Shown here: positions 39,956 through 48,613 of the stretch, piece by piece
How the letters are laid out: every line of letters starts with the position of its first letter
Position numbering within the stretch: the first letter of the stretch is position 1
Origin: Sphingobium sp. Z007
GTDB taxonomy: Bacteria; Pseudomonadota; Alphaproteobacteria; Sphingomonadales; Sphingomonadaceae
Direction: 5' to 3'
DNA length: 64,000 nucleotides
Assembly (NCBI RefSeq): GCF_900013425.1
Contig: NZ_FBXK01000003.1
Coordinates: 1 to 64,000 of the forward strand
The notes under the pieces: model-generated
What the model saw: the letters and a program-made list of their open reading frames with translations, nothing else
The model's database searches: none
Told to the model about the DNA's origin: nothing
Position numbers and translations under genes: made by a program

Positions 39956-40885
39956 CTAGACTATCATTCGCTCGCGTACCGAGGCCAAGAGCTTTCGGGC
40001 GCCCTGCGGGGTGACGTTCAGGAGCGTTGCGACGGCGCGCGGCTGCAAACCAGGATAGGTCATGAGCAAGCGCGAGAGAAGAGGAGCCTTGCTTCGCCTG
40101 GTGACATCGGAGGTGCTAGAAGCCGCGATCGCGCGCTCGATTCGGTCAAGATCGCGTAGGCCTGAAGCGACCGCTTTGCGGAGTGCGGTCATCATGGTCT
40201 CGGCAAGCGCTGCGGGCGAGGGCGGCAGGAACTTGGGCAGCAGGATGAGCGAGGGTATGACCCTCGTCGTGAGGCCTGCCTGATGGAGCAGGCGAGGCAC
40301 GGTCGCAGCGATCAGCCAATTGCGATCGCGAGCACGCGGCGGCAGATCCAAGGATCGGCCGTCGATTGTTACCACCTCATAGCCAGCCTCGTGTCCGGTC
40401 TCGGTCAGGGCGGACAGTTCAAGAACGCGCTCGGCGACCCCGACCAAACCGGGCTGGCTGAGCGGAGCATCGGCTGCTTCGCGTATGAACCGCCACATGG
40501 GCCCGAAATGAGCGAGGTCATCTCGGCCGTAGGCCTCCGCCTCGGTCCGATCGTCGAGGACTGAGCGGAGCACATTGAGGGTCGCTCGAATGATCGAATC
40601 CCTGCTGTCTTCATCCCGGCTAATCGCGAAGTGAAAAACCGCCGCTACCGATATCGGGTCGTTGAGACCCTCGGAAGCGCGGGGAGGGGGGCTACGGCCA
40701 GCGATCCAGTCCTGGAGATCGTGCACGTCGACCGGGACGCCGGCCAATCCAGCGAGGGCAGCGGCGCCTTCCAGACGCGATCGGGCGAGAAAGATGTCGG
40801 CGCATGTACTACTGTGCAGGCGACCATCGAGGCGGCCGAGCTGCAGCATCGTGTCGCCGAATTGTGCGATCTGAGCCTTGTCCAT
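39956..40885 (-). CDS. DUF1612/HTH protein of the RHE_PE00001 type
   Basis: 309 residues. SRLEGAAALAGLAGVPVDVH, DIFLARSR and a C-terminal HTH (LLSRLLMTYPGLQPRAVATL, LNVTPQGARKLLASV) match the HTH proteins first described on rhizobial plasmids, often annotated RHE_PE00001. Unknown role, probably DNA binding. Pairs with DUF4238 downstream. Confidence 0.75.
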   Translation of the reverse strand: MDKAQIAQFGDTMLQLGRLDGRLHSSTCADIFLARSRLEGAAALAGLAGVPVDVHDLQDWIAGRSPPPRASEGLNDPISVAAVFHFAISRDEDSRDSIIRATLNVLRSVLDDRTEAEAYGRDDLAHFGPMWRFIREAADAPLSQPGLVGVAERVLELSALTETGHEAGYEVVTIDGRSLDLPPRARDRNWLIAATVPRLLHQAGLTTRVIPSLILLPKFLPPSPAALAETMMTALRKAVASGLRDLDRIERAIAASSTSDVTRRSKAPLLSRLLMTYPGLQPRAVATLLNVTPQGARKLLASVRERMIV

Positions 40886-40993
40886 CCTCGGACCGCGATC
40901 GCACAGATGGAAACCAAAGTCGATAGTTAGTTTCTACCTTCAGTAGCATCGAAGGATAAACATGCGATAATTGCAGTTATCATATAAGCGGAT

Positions 40994-41022
40994 TTGACGC
41001 CTTTCTATAAGGTGGGTATGTG
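40994..41022 (+). promoter_or_regulatory. Promoter for the small ORF and recombinase
   Basis: TTGACG (40994-40999), 17-base spacer, TATGTG (41017-41022), 24 bases before the TTG start at 41046. Confidence 0.45.
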
Positions 41023-41045
41023 CATCCCGGCGGAGGGCAGGGCAT

Positions 41046-41168
41046 TTGGACACTGAAAAGACGATATTCTGGTCATGGCAGAGCGATTTTGATGGGCGCG
41101 TGACGCGTGAGGCTATCTATGGGGTCGAACCGCACAGCTTCGACCAGATTGTCGCGCTGTCCAGATGA
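41046..41168 (+). CDS. Small leader protein of the recombinase, 40 aa
   Basis: TTG start with GGAGGG about 10 bases upstream. The product reads LDTEKTIFWSWQSDFDGRVT and ends DQIVALSR. Its stop overlaps the recombinase ATG (ATGA). IFWSWQSD resembles the start of some nucleotide-binding effector proteins, so it could be a truncated gene captured as a leader. Confidence 0.4.
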   Translation: MDTEKTIFWSWQSDFDGRVTREAIYGVEPHSFDQIVALSR

Positions 41169-42367
41169 GCCTCCCAGCGCCCATCAGCAGCCGGCGAGGC
41201 CGACAGGCCGTCGACCTCGCTTGGGAGGTGACCAAGCTGAACTGTCGATCGCCAATCACGATCAACGCCGAGCTGATCGCCGCCTATCAGGCGGCATCCT
41301 CGCCGCATTCCCTGCGCGCGCTTGCCAGCGACATCGAGGCGTTCGACCATTGGTGCCGCCGAAACGGGCGCGTGACCTCGCCGGCGACTCCCGAGACGGT
41401 CGCCGACTATCTCGATGCCCGGGCAGGGCAGGGGGCGAAACCCGCCTCGCTCGGTCGCTACAAGGCGTCGATCGCCAAGATCCACCAGCTGCTCGACATC
41501 AAGGATCCCACCCAGGCCGAGCTGGTCAAGCTGCGGCTCCGCGCGATCCGCCGGGAGAAGGGCAGCACGCAAGCCCAGGCGCGGCCGCTGCGGTTCAAGG
41601 GGCCGGTGCGCAATGTCGAGCGGGACGCACCCCGGGGGCTTAATGTGCGGGGGCTGCTTGAGGCCTGCGCGGATGATTTGCCGGGGCTCAGGAATCGGGC
41701 TTTGCTGTCGGTCGCCTACGACACGGGCTTGCGCGCCTCCGAGCTGGTCGCGGTCGAGGTCGAGCACATTGTGGACGCCATCGATCCCGAGGCGCGGCTG
41801 CTGACGATTTCGCGCAGCAAGGGCGATCAGGAGGGAAAGGGCGCGACCGCGTTCCTCAGCCCGCGCTCGGTGCGGGCGATCGCCGCCTGGACTGCGGCTG
41901 CCGACATCGAGGAGGGACCGCTGTTTCGCCGGGTGCAGGTGCGCCGCTACAAGGCGCGGGCCGCGGTCAAGGGGCGGCGGATCGAGACGATTTCTGGCCG
42001 CGAAAGCTGGGATCTGCGCAAGACATTGCCGAAGTCGGCGGTGCCGGCGCGCACCGAATATGATGTGGGAGAGGGGGCGTTGCACCCGGGTTCGATCGGG
42101 CCGATCTGGCGGGCAATGATCCGGCGCGCCTTCGACAAGGGCGCGCTGAGCGACCTCACCGCCGATGATCTGGCGCAGTTGCTCAAGGGCGTGAGCGCGC
42201 ATTCGACGCGGGTGGGCTTGAACCAGGATCTGTTTGCGAGCGGCGAGGATCTGGCGGGGATCATGGATGCGCTACGCTGGAAGAGTCCCCGGATGCCGCT
42301 CGCCTATAATCGCAATCTGGCGGCAGAGCAGGGTGCCGCCGGCCGCTTGATCGCGAAAATCGGGTGA
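41165..42367 (+). CDS. Tyrosine-type site-specific recombinase
   Basis: 400 residues. N-terminal SAM-like core-binding domain (about 30-125, ALASDIEAFDHWCRRNGRVT) and catalytic domain with TGLRASEL (Arg I), a Lys in SRSKGDQEG, HSTRVG (H-x-x-R) and the nucleophile Tyr in PLAYNRN. Similar proteins on large plasmids act as resolvases or integrases. Starts MSLPAPISSRRGRQAVDLAW. Nothing like an att site was identified. Confidence 0.85.
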   Translation: MSLPAPISSRRGRQAVDLAWEVTKLNCRSPITINAELIAAYQAASSPHSLRALASDIEAFDHWCRRNGRVTSPATPETVADYLDARAGQGAKPASLGRYKASIAKIHQLLDIKDPTQAELVKLRLRAIRREKGSTQAQARPLRFKGPVRNVERDAPRGLNVRGLLEACADDLPGLRNRALLSVAYDTGLRASELVAVEVEHIVDAIDPEARLLTISRSKGDQEGKGATAFLSPRSVRAIAAWTAAADIEEGPLFRRVQVRRYKARAAVKGRRIETISGRESWDLRKTLPKSAVPARTEYDVGEGALHPGSIGPIWRAMIRRAFDKGALSDLTADDLAQLLKGVSAHSTRVGLNQDLFASGEDLAGIMDALRWKSPRMPLAYNRNLAAEQGAAGRLIAKIG

Positions 42368-42482
42368 TTAGATCTTGAGCTGCGCACAATTAGGTATTTG
42401 TGACGGTGTTTGAAAATTCCGAGTGCGCCAGATCACGCGGATTAGCGTTCCAGCGAATGTCCTACGGAATCGGAAAAGAAAA

Positions 42483-42506
42483 CCCGCCCGTCTTTTGACG
42501 GGCGGG
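42483..42506 (-). terminator. Strong hairpin, terminator-like
   Basis: CCCGCCCGTC, TTTT loop, GACGGGCGGG. On the minus strand it is followed by GTTTTCTTTTCC, so it would terminate minus-strand transcription, although it lies between two plus-strand genes. It may act in both directions. Confidence 0.55.
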
Positions 42507-42686
42507 CAAGGAAAGGTGTCTACGTCTCACCGAGACTCCTTCGGGTCGCTGGCTGATGCTATGCCTTCGTGTTTCGGATTCAAGGCTAAACTAGCGGGGC
42601 TGAGCAGTTTCTCAGGCTGTGTACATCGCCGCGACCGACGACCTGGAAATATGCGCTAGCCTTGCGTTTATGCGCAATCATAATCG

Positions 42687-42703
42687 ATGTATTATATATA
42701 CAT
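42687..42703. promoter_or_regulatory. NsrR-like operator
   Basis: ATGTATTATATATACAT, a 17-bp palindrome with the ATGYATnnnnnATRCAT layout of NsrR sites. It is 16 bases before the globin start, ahead of three NO-related genes. No nsrR gene is in the window. Confidence 0.6.
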
Positions 42704-42719
42704 GATTGGAGCGCGAGTC

Positions 42720-43166
42720 GTGGACGGTGTCTCGAAAATCAGAGAAGAAGAGCTGACTCCTTTGGTGGAGGAATTTTACGCGCGGGTCCGCGCCGATCCC
42801 GCGCTTGGGCCGATTTTCAACGATGCGATCGATGACTGGCCGGAGCATCTTGGGAAGCTGACTGCGTTCTGGTCCTCCGTCATGCTCACCAGTGGCCGAT
42901 ACAAGGGGCAACCGGTGCCGGCCCATTTGAAGCATAAGGCCAGGATAACGCCCGCGCTGTTCGAGCGCTGGCTCGCACTCTGGGTTCAAACGACCAATGA
43001 CAGGATGACGCCCGAAGCGGCAGCGGCGCTACAAGCGAAGGCGCGGCGCATCGCCGAGAGCCTGCAACTGGCGATGTTCTTCCAACTGGAGGAACGGAGT
43101 GCTGCATCGGTCGCCAACGCGGAACGTAAGGATGCCATCGAGCGACCAGGGCAAACCCATGGCTGA
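42720..43166 (+). CDS. Group III-like truncated hemoglobin
   Basis: 148 residues. GTG start at 42720 with GGAG eight bases upstream; in-frame ATGs at 42687 and 42702 lie inside the operator. KIREEELTPLVEEFYARVRA, the NDAIDDWPEHLGKLTAFWSS segment and HLKHKARITPALFERWLALW are the compact 2-over-2 globin pattern. Expected to bind O2/NO, with the heme-ligand His probably in the HLKHK region. First gene of the unit. Confidence 0.8.
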   Translation: MDGVSKIREEELTPLVEEFYARVRADPALGPIFNDAIDDWPEHLGKLTAFWSSVMLTSGRYKGQPVPAHLKHKARITPALFERWLALWVQTTNDRMTPEAAAALQAKARRIAESLQLAMFFQLEERSAASVANAERKDAIERPGQTHG

Positions 43167-43434
43167 AATCTTGCCTTACCGTTCCACGCCGGTGTTCAAC
43201 CAGGACACTCTGCCGGCTGCCTTGCGCGCGCGACATGACACGAAGGCTGGTGTTTGGGGCGTGATCCGGGTTTTGGAGGGCGAACTCCGGCTAACCTACC
43301 TCGAGCCACCTTCGGAGATCGTCCTGACGCCTGACCAGCCTGGCTTGATTCTCCCTCAGCAACCGCATTTCGTAACGCCGACAGGGCCGATGAAGATGCA
43401 GGTGGATTTTTACGATCACATTCCCAAGCTCTGA
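43159..43434 (+). CDS. DUF1971 protein (cupin-like)
   Basis: 91 residues starting MAEILPYRSTPVFNQDTLPA, overlapping the globin gene by 8 bases. RHDTKAGVWGVIRVLEGELR and PEQPGLILPQ-type sequence (here TPDQPGLILPQQPHFVTPTG) fit DUF1971, a small beta-barrel family often found with hemoglobin or tellurite genes. Probably works with the globin or Hmp in NO stress. Confidence 0.8.
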   Translation: MAEILPYRSTPVFNQDTLPAALRARHDTKAGVWGVIRVLEGELRLTYLEPPSEIVLTPDQPGLILPQQPHFVTPTGPMKMQVDFYDHIPKL

Positions 43435-43473
43435 CATTCCGGGATTTTCAACGCATTCAAAAAGGAGAAGTTG

Positions 43474-44685
43474 ATGACGCAGCCCCTCAGCGATCAGACC
43501 ATTGCGCTCGTCAAGGCGACCGTCCCCGCGCTCGAAGCGCATGGCCTCGACATCGTGAACGAGATGTATTCCCGGATGTTCCAGAACCCGAACATTCGCG
43601 ACCTTTTCAACCAATCGCACCATGGTGATGCCGGTTCGCAGCCGCGGGCGCTGACCGGCGCCATTCTCGCCTATGCGAGCAACATCGAAAATCTCGGTGC
43701 GCTTGCCCCGGCGGTCGAGCGGATCGCGCAGAAGCATGTCGGCCTGCAAATTCTGCCCGAACATTATCCGCACGTTGCCGAGGCGCTCCTGGGGGCGATC
43801 AAGGCGGTGCTGGGGGATGCGGCCGCCGATGAGATTCTCGCTGCCTGGGGCGAAGCCTACTGGTTCCTGGCCAACATCCTGATCGCCCGCGAGCAGCGAG
43901 TCTACTCAGAACAGAAGGATGCGACCGGCGGATGGAATGGCTGGCGCGATTTTCGCGTCGAGGACGTCGTGCGTGAGAGCAGCGTCATCAATTCCTTCGT
44001 TCTGCGCCCCGTTGATGGCGGGGCCGTCATGCGGCACAAGCCCGGGCAATATCTGACCTTCTGGCTTGAAATTCCGGGACATCCGCCAGTCAAGCGCAAC
44101 TATTCGATTTCAGCAGCCCCCAACGGCGAAACCTATCGCATTTCGGTCAAGCGTGAGCCGCTTGGTCTTGCGTCAGGCTGGCTTCATGATGAAGCCAAGC
44201 CGGGCACGGTGCTCAAAGTTGCCGCGCCTGCAGGCGAATTCTTCCTGGCAGCGCATGTCGAACGCCCGGTGATCCTCCTGTCGGGCGGCGTGGGGCTGAC
44301 CCCGATGGTGGCCATGCTCGAAACGCTTGCTGAGGGCGAGGCGGGAGTCCCCGTGCACTATGTCCACGGAACTCATGACCGCGATACCCACGCAATGCGT
44401 GATCATGTTCGCGCTGTCGCTGGGCGGGGCAAGTCAATCACCGTCACCGATTTTCATCAGACCCCGCTCGAAGATGAAGTCGCAGGACGGGATTATGACG
44501 TCGCCGGCATCATTACCGATGAATGGCTGGTCGCCAACACGCCTGTAGGTGAGGCCGATTACTATATCTGCGGACCACGCCCGTTTCTGCGGCACGCCGT
44601 CTCGACCTTGTCGCTGGCTGGCGTCCCATCCGACCGCATTCATTACGAATTCTTCGGTCCGGCGGACGAATTGCTCGCCGCCTGA
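43474..44685 (+). CDS. hmp: Flavohemoprotein nitric oxide dioxygenase
   Basis: 403 residues, full length. Globin domain (1-~138) with the proximal His in QKHVGLQ (H88), FAD domain (about 150-255) with KRNYSIS, and NAD(P)H domain (about 260-403) with LLSGGVGLTPM and YYICGPRPF. Oxidises NO to nitrate in the cytosol. The ATG at 43474 has AAAGGAG upstream. Third gene of the unit, followed by a hairpin. Confidence 0.95.
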   Translation: MTQPLSDQTIALVKATVPALEAHGLDIVNEMYSRMFQNPNIRDLFNQSHHGDAGSQPRALTGAILAYASNIENLGALAPAVERIAQKHVGLQILPEHYPHVAEALLGAIKAVLGDAAADEILAAWGEAYWFLANILIAREQRVYSEQKDATGGWNGWRDFRVEDVVRESSVINSFVLRPVDGGAVMRHKPGQYLTFWLEIPGHPPVKRNYSISAAPNGETYRISVKREPLGLASGWLHDEAKPGTVLKVAAPAGEFFLAAHVERPVILLSGGVGLTPMVAMLETLAEGEAGVPVHYVHGTHDRDTHAMRDHVRAVAGRGKSITVTDFHQTPLEDEVAGRDYDVAGIITDEWLVANTPVGEADYYICGPRPFLRHAVSTLSLAGVPSDRIHYEFFGPADELLAA

Positions 44686-44690
44686 CTGAG

Positions 44691-44722
44691 CGCGGAGAAG
44701 GGCGACATCGCCCTTCTCCGCG
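44691..44722 (+). terminator. Hairpin after hmp
   Basis: 14-bp stem CGCGGAGAAGGGCG / CGCCCTTCTCCGCG with a four-base loop, six bases after the hmp stop. Weak T-run. Likely terminates the NO operon. Confidence 0.7.
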
Positions 44723-45304
44723 TCTACTCAAACCGCCATGTCGGGGGCGTCACATAAAACGGACACAGATATACGCTCTCATGACTGCCATCCGAGACGC
44801 TGGCCGAGTTTACTCCTTCGCTGGCCTCGAGACCAGCGGTCGCATTGACCTTGGCGGGTGTGCCGCGGGCGCCTGATCGACGACGATTGATCATGCTCTC
44901 ATCCGCGGGTTGATTACCGCACTACCCGTATCCGTCGCTGGGCCTATCCTCCGTATAAGTTCGGGCGTCGGACGAACCTGCCCCACCGTACACCGTGGAT
45001 TGCCCATCACAGTCGGGTGCCCGCGGCACGTCGGCCAAGGCTATGCAGTTGGTGCGCTGGCGCCTCCTCTCGTTAATGTCGTGGGTGGATCAGCCGGCTA
45101 TCGCCGGCGACACCCGACGGGCGATGTCCCAGGCATAGCCGAACAGTTCACGCGCGATCGCGGTGGTCACCTTGGGCTGAGGCTTGCCCGTGGCCGCCAG
45201 GCGACGGTAGCGCTGGCAATGGTTCCGTTCAGCGAGCCCGAGCTGATCGCCCAGGAGATCATGCGTCTCGTCGATCGATCCCGCGCCGAAGCAAGGACAA
45301 GCCT
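44723..45304. other. Remnant-rich intergenic stretch
   Basis: About 580 bases with no intact gene. It contains a fragment of an IS110-like transposase on the minus strand near 45090-45230. Further plus-strand frames end in FSEPELIAQEIMRLVDRSRA just before the DUF6796 gene, perhaps the tail of a lost gene. Confidence 0.4.
45090..45230 (-). pseudogene. IS110-family transposase C-terminal remnant
   Basis: Minus-strand frame reading ERNHCQRYRRLAATGKPQPK then TTAIARELFGYAWDIARRV before a stop. This resembles the end of IS110-type transposases (RyrrLxxxGK...vxAIAREl). Only the C-terminal part is left. Confidence 0.45.
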
Positions 45305-46057
45305 ATGACGGATATCCAGCGGCTCCCGCTTCTTCGTCTCTGCGGTATCGCGGGCGTGATCGGCGCGATCCTCTGGACGCTCGGCGACGCGCTGATCATC
45401 GGGGCTAGGGCAAGTCCCGACGACTATCCGCTGATCCTGAAGACCTATGCCGATCGCATCCAGTTCGACGGTGTCGCGCTGATGCTTCCATCCTCCGAGG
45501 CGCGGCTCGCCGCGGGCGCGCTGGTGGCCGATGCCGGCATCGTCTTCTATCTCGCGGGCTGCTGGCATCTGCTCGAAGGGCTGCGTCCGGCGATGGGCTG
45601 GTGGCGCTGGCTGACCTTCGTCCTGCTGGTCGCCGGCAACGCCTGGTCTCCGCTCGGCCATGCGGGCTTCTACTATGTCGGCATGGCCTACAAGACGATC
45701 CTCGAAACGCCGGCCGCGGCCCATGGCGCGCTGCTCGATCTCGGCCAGCACTTCTACCATGTCCTGCTCATCGCCTGGTTGATGCCGATCGTGACGCTGG
45801 GCCTGGCGCTGCTGCTCCTCGGGATCGTCATCGCGCTGGGCCGCACCGCCTGGCCACGCTGGTTCGCAGCGCTGGCCAATCCCGTCTCGCTGGTCGCGAT
45901 CGGCATGCTGATCGCGCGCATCCTGCCCGAGCCGGCGCACACCTGGCTTGACGGCGCCGCGTTCAACCTCGGCTGGCTCGTTGTCTATGCCGTCTCGACG
46001 GCGCTGCTCTGGAATGGTGGCCGTTCGCCGGTCGCATCACGGGACGAAGCAGCATGA
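45305..46057 (+). CDS. DUF6796 integral membrane protein
   Basis: 250 residues with about six membrane helices (for example LCGIAGVIGAILWTLGDALI, LLIAWLMPIVTLGLALLLLG). The layout DALIIGARASPDDYPL, WLTFVLLVAGNAWSPLGHAG and FYYVGMAYKTIL fits the DUF6796 family. Function unknown. The start overlaps the end of a degenerate frame (ATGA). Its 3' end overlaps the truncated MFS gene. Confidence 0.75.
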   Translation: MTDIQRLPLLRLCGIAGVIGAILWTLGDALIIGARASPDDYPLILKTYADRIQFDGVALMLPSSEARLAAGALVADAGIVFYLAGCWHLLEGLRPAMGWWRWLTFVLLVAGNAWSPLGHAGFYYVGMAYKTILETPAAAHGALLDLGQHFYHVLLIAWLMPIVTLGLALLLLGIVIALGRTAWPRWFAALANPVSLVAIGMLIARILPEPAHTWLDGAAFNLGWLVVYAVSTALLWNGGRSPVASRDEAA

Positions 46058-46326
46058 CCGAAGCTGCGACAGCGACAGGCGACGAACAAGTGGGGGAGGA
46101 AGCATCAGGCGCTTTCAGCATGAAGCCACTGATGTTCGAGACCTTCGTCTGCTCGATGGCGATGATGTCGTTCGTGGCGCTCGCGGGCCCCATCGCGCGC
46201 GTGCTTGGCCTCGAGCCATGGCAGGTCGGCGGGGCGATGACCGCGTCGGGCATCGCCTGGATGATCATGGCGCGGTTCTGGGGCGGCCTTAGCGATCGGC
46301 GCGGCGCTCGTCGCTTGACGGCTTGA
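46054..46326 (+). pseudogene. MFS transporter, N-terminal fragment
   Basis: 90 codons. After a 25-residue leader, FETFVCSMAMMSFVALAGPI and QVGGAMTASGIAWMIMARFW form the first two membrane helices, followed by MFS motif A (GGLSDRRGARR). It then stops, where an intact MFS would have ten more helices. Truncated, probably by rearrangement. Confidence 0.75.
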
Positions 46327-46385
46327 TTGGATCGGGGGCGCCGCGATCAAGCGTTACCGCTCGGTTAGAGAATGGGATGACCAAA

Positions 46386-46856
46386 TTATCGCTGCAACTT
46401 TGCCATCGCTTCCACTTCGATGGTTGTAAGCTCGTCGATTGTCAGGTCGAGCGCAGAGCGCTGCGTCTTCAAGTCGACCAACCTTTCCCGGATGCGGGCA
46501 ATCAATCGCTCCATTTGCTCCTTATGCTCGGGATCGGCATCGTAGAGATCGAGAAACTCCTTGATTTCCTTGATGGAGAAGCCAAGGCGTTTGCCGCGCA
46601 AAATCAGCTGTATGCGTCCGATCTCACGCCTGGAATATGCCCGGGTACTGCCTACCCGTTGAGGGGCGATAAGCCCCTCCTTTTCGTAGAAGCGTAGCGT
46701 GCGAAGTGTCAGTCCGAGTTCCTGAGCGACATCCTGGATGCCGTACACTTGTAAATCCGCATCCTTTGCGCGGGTTCTCCCCTTGTGCGTGGGGTTGTCG
46801 CGATCCGCGTCCTTAAGCGTTTCATCGTCCTCGGCGAGGTGGAGCGAGTTCCCCAT
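46386..46856 (-). CDS. MerR-family transcriptional regulator
   Basis: 156 residues, ATG at 46856 with AGGGAG upstream. YGIQDVAQELGLTLRTLRFY, EKEGLIAPQR and TRAYSRREIGRIQLILRGKR are the MerR winged HTH; a C-terminal coiled coil follows. It lacks the Cys pattern of metal-sensing MerRs and resembles regulators of acyl-CoA catabolism (LiuR/AtuR type). Downstream of fadD, likely controlling the operon. Confidence 0.85.
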   Translation of the reverse strand: MGNSLHLAEDDETLKDADRDNPTHKGRTRAKDADLQVYGIQDVAQELGLTLRTLRFYEKEGLIAPQRVGSTRAYSRREIGRIQLILRGKRLGFSIKEIKEFLDLYDADPEHKEQMERLIARIRERLVDLKTQRSALDLTIDELTTIEVEAMAKLQR

Positions 46857-46937
46857 GCCATCCACTCCCTGTCCTCCAATCACGGCTACCCTACCACTCA
46901 AGCGCATAAGCCTCGTAGCTTGACAGGGGATAGAGGC

Positions 46938-48599
46938 TCAGGCGAGCTTTTTGTTCTCCTCCTCGATCAAATCCTTCTTCGAAAGTTTGCCGATCAACGT
47001 CTTGGGCAGGCTGTCCCGGAATGCGAAGGCCTTGGGCATCTCGATCTTGCTGAGGCGATCCTGCAAAAAGACCTTGAGTTCATCGACGGTCAGGTTCGAT
47101 CCCTCGTGCAGCGCGATGAACAACTTGGGAGATTGACCTCTGTAGGCGTCAGGAATCGCGATTGCGATCGCCTCCTTTACCGCCGGGTGCTGGTAGGCCG
47201 CATCCTCGATGATCCGGGGATATACATTATATCCGCCACAGAAGATGATGTCCTTGATGCGGTCGACGAGGAAGAGATAGCCATCCTCATCAAAATAGCC
47301 GATATCGCCGGTTCGTAGCGCGCCATCGACGAAGACAGCACTGGTTTCTGCAGGGCGCTGCCAATAGCCCTTCATCACCTGAGGGCCGCGGGCGCACACT
47401 TCTCCGCGTTCTCCCTGGGGAAGAACCCGCGAGGGATTCTCCGGATCTCGGATCTCGATGATGGTGCCGGGGAAACTTGGGCCGCAGCTATTGTCCTTCA
47501 CCGTCCCAAACAACGGGTTGCAGGCGATGATCGGGGCGGTTTCGGAGAGCCCATATCCTTCCACGACCCTGGCACGCGTGCGTGCCTCGAACTCCTCGCG
47601 TACCTCGAGCGGGAGCGGTGCGCCGCCGGATATACAGGCGCGCACGGCCGAGAGATCGGGTATCTCGTCGTCCGGAAGCGCGTTCAGGGCAACATAGATC
47701 GTAGGCACGCCGAAGAACTGTGTCGGCGGCTTGCGCTTCATCGTGTTGAGAACCTGCTTCATCTCAAACCGTGGCAGCAGGACGATTTCGGCGCCGATTT
47801 CGACTGAGAAGTTGAGCACCGTCGTGAGTGCGAAGACGTGAAACATGGGCAGGACGCCGAGAGTTCTCTCCTGCTGCGGGCGAAGTCCTCCCACATGCAC
47901 CACCATCTGGGCGCTGTTCGCCGTGAGGTTGGCGTGGGTCAGCATTGCGCCCTTGGGCACGCCGGTTGTGCCTCCGGTATATTGAAGGACCGCGACATCA
48001 TCAGGGTGACGTTCTACCGCGTCAGGTTCGGCATCATGGGCGAGAAGCGCCTTGAGCCGGACATGAAGGCCTTCGTCGAGTATCCGCGCGTGGTCTTTTC
48101 GCTTGAATAGCGCAAAGCCCAGGCCTTGCAGCCAGGGCAGCATATCCCTCATGCCGCACAACACGATCTTGTCCAGCCCGGCACGTGGCGCGACGGCTTG
48201 CACTTTCTCGTGGATTATCCGGACGTCCGGTACCGCCATCATGCGCGTTCCCGAGTCCCGGATCTGATGCTCCAGTTCGCGCTCCGTGTAGAGCGGGTTG
48301 AAGTTGACCACGATCGCACCCACGCGCAGCGCCGCGAAGTACAATATCGCGAAATAGGGGCAGTTCGGCAGGCACAGGCCGAACCGATCGCCCTTGCGCA
48401 GCCCCTGATCCTGCAATCCACGTGCTGCACGGCGAACGAGTTGCCCCACCTGCGCATAAGTCCAGGTTCGCCCGAGAAAGTCGATGGCGACGCGTTCGGG
48501 ATAAAGGTTCAACGCATTGTCGAGGAGGTCGGTCAGGAGCCGTGGCGGAATTGCCGGTTCCGGTATCGACGGGAAGGCGCTGATGGCGGGCTGGGGCAT
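46938..48599 (-). CDS. fadD: Long-chain fatty acid--CoA ligase
   Basis: 553 residues. AMP-binding motif YTGGTTGVPKGAML, VEGYGLSETAP and the adenylation lid RTGDIGYFDEDGYLFLVDR. It activates imported fatty acids to acyl-CoA at the membrane face. ATG at 48599, with GGAG six bases upstream. Followed by merR and preceded by fadL, with 14 bases between. Confidence 0.9.
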   Translation of the reverse strand: MPQPAISAFPSIPEPAIPPRLLTDLLDNALNLYPERVAIDFLGRTWTYAQVGQLVRRAARGLQDQGLRKGDRFGLCLPNCPYFAILYFAALRVGAIVVNFNPLYTERELEHQIRDSGTRMMAVPDVRIIHEKVQAVAPRAGLDKIVLCGMRDMLPWLQGLGFALFKRKDHARILDEGLHVRLKALLAHDAEPDAVERHPDDVAVLQYTGGTTGVPKGAMLTHANLTANSAQMVVHVGGLRPQQERTLGVLPMFHVFALTTVLNFSVEIGAEIVLLPRFEMKQVLNTMKRKPPTQFFGVPTIYVALNALPDDEIPDLSAVRACISGGAPLPLEVREEFEARTRARVVEGYGLSETAPIIACNPLFGTVKDNSCGPSFPGTIIEIRDPENPSRVLPQGERGEVCARGPQVMKGYWQRPAETSAVFVDGALRTGDIGYFDEDGYLFLVDRIKDIIFCGGYNVYPRIIEDAAYQHPAVKEAIAIAIPDAYRGQSPKLFIALHEGSNLTVDELKVFLQDRLSKIEMPKAFAFRDSLPKTLIGKLSKKDLIEEENKKLA

Positions 48600-48613
48600 G
48601 GCGATCTCCAGCA

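Larger units (their letters stand above)
42368..42719. other. Intergenic region before the globin operon
   Basis: 352 bases without a convincing gene. It contains a strong hairpin at 42483-42506 and the palindrome at 42687-42703. The short frames here look like chance. Confidence 0.5.

Noticed and set aside
42483..42506. Attachment site of the tyrosine recombinase
   Set aside because: It is a simple strong hairpin and no second copy or tRNA gene is nearby.
44910..45308. 132-codon plus-strand frame ending at the DUF6796 start
   Set aside because: Composition is not protein-like over most of its length and it overlaps an IS110-type remnant on the other strand; only its last ~30 codons might be a real gene tail.
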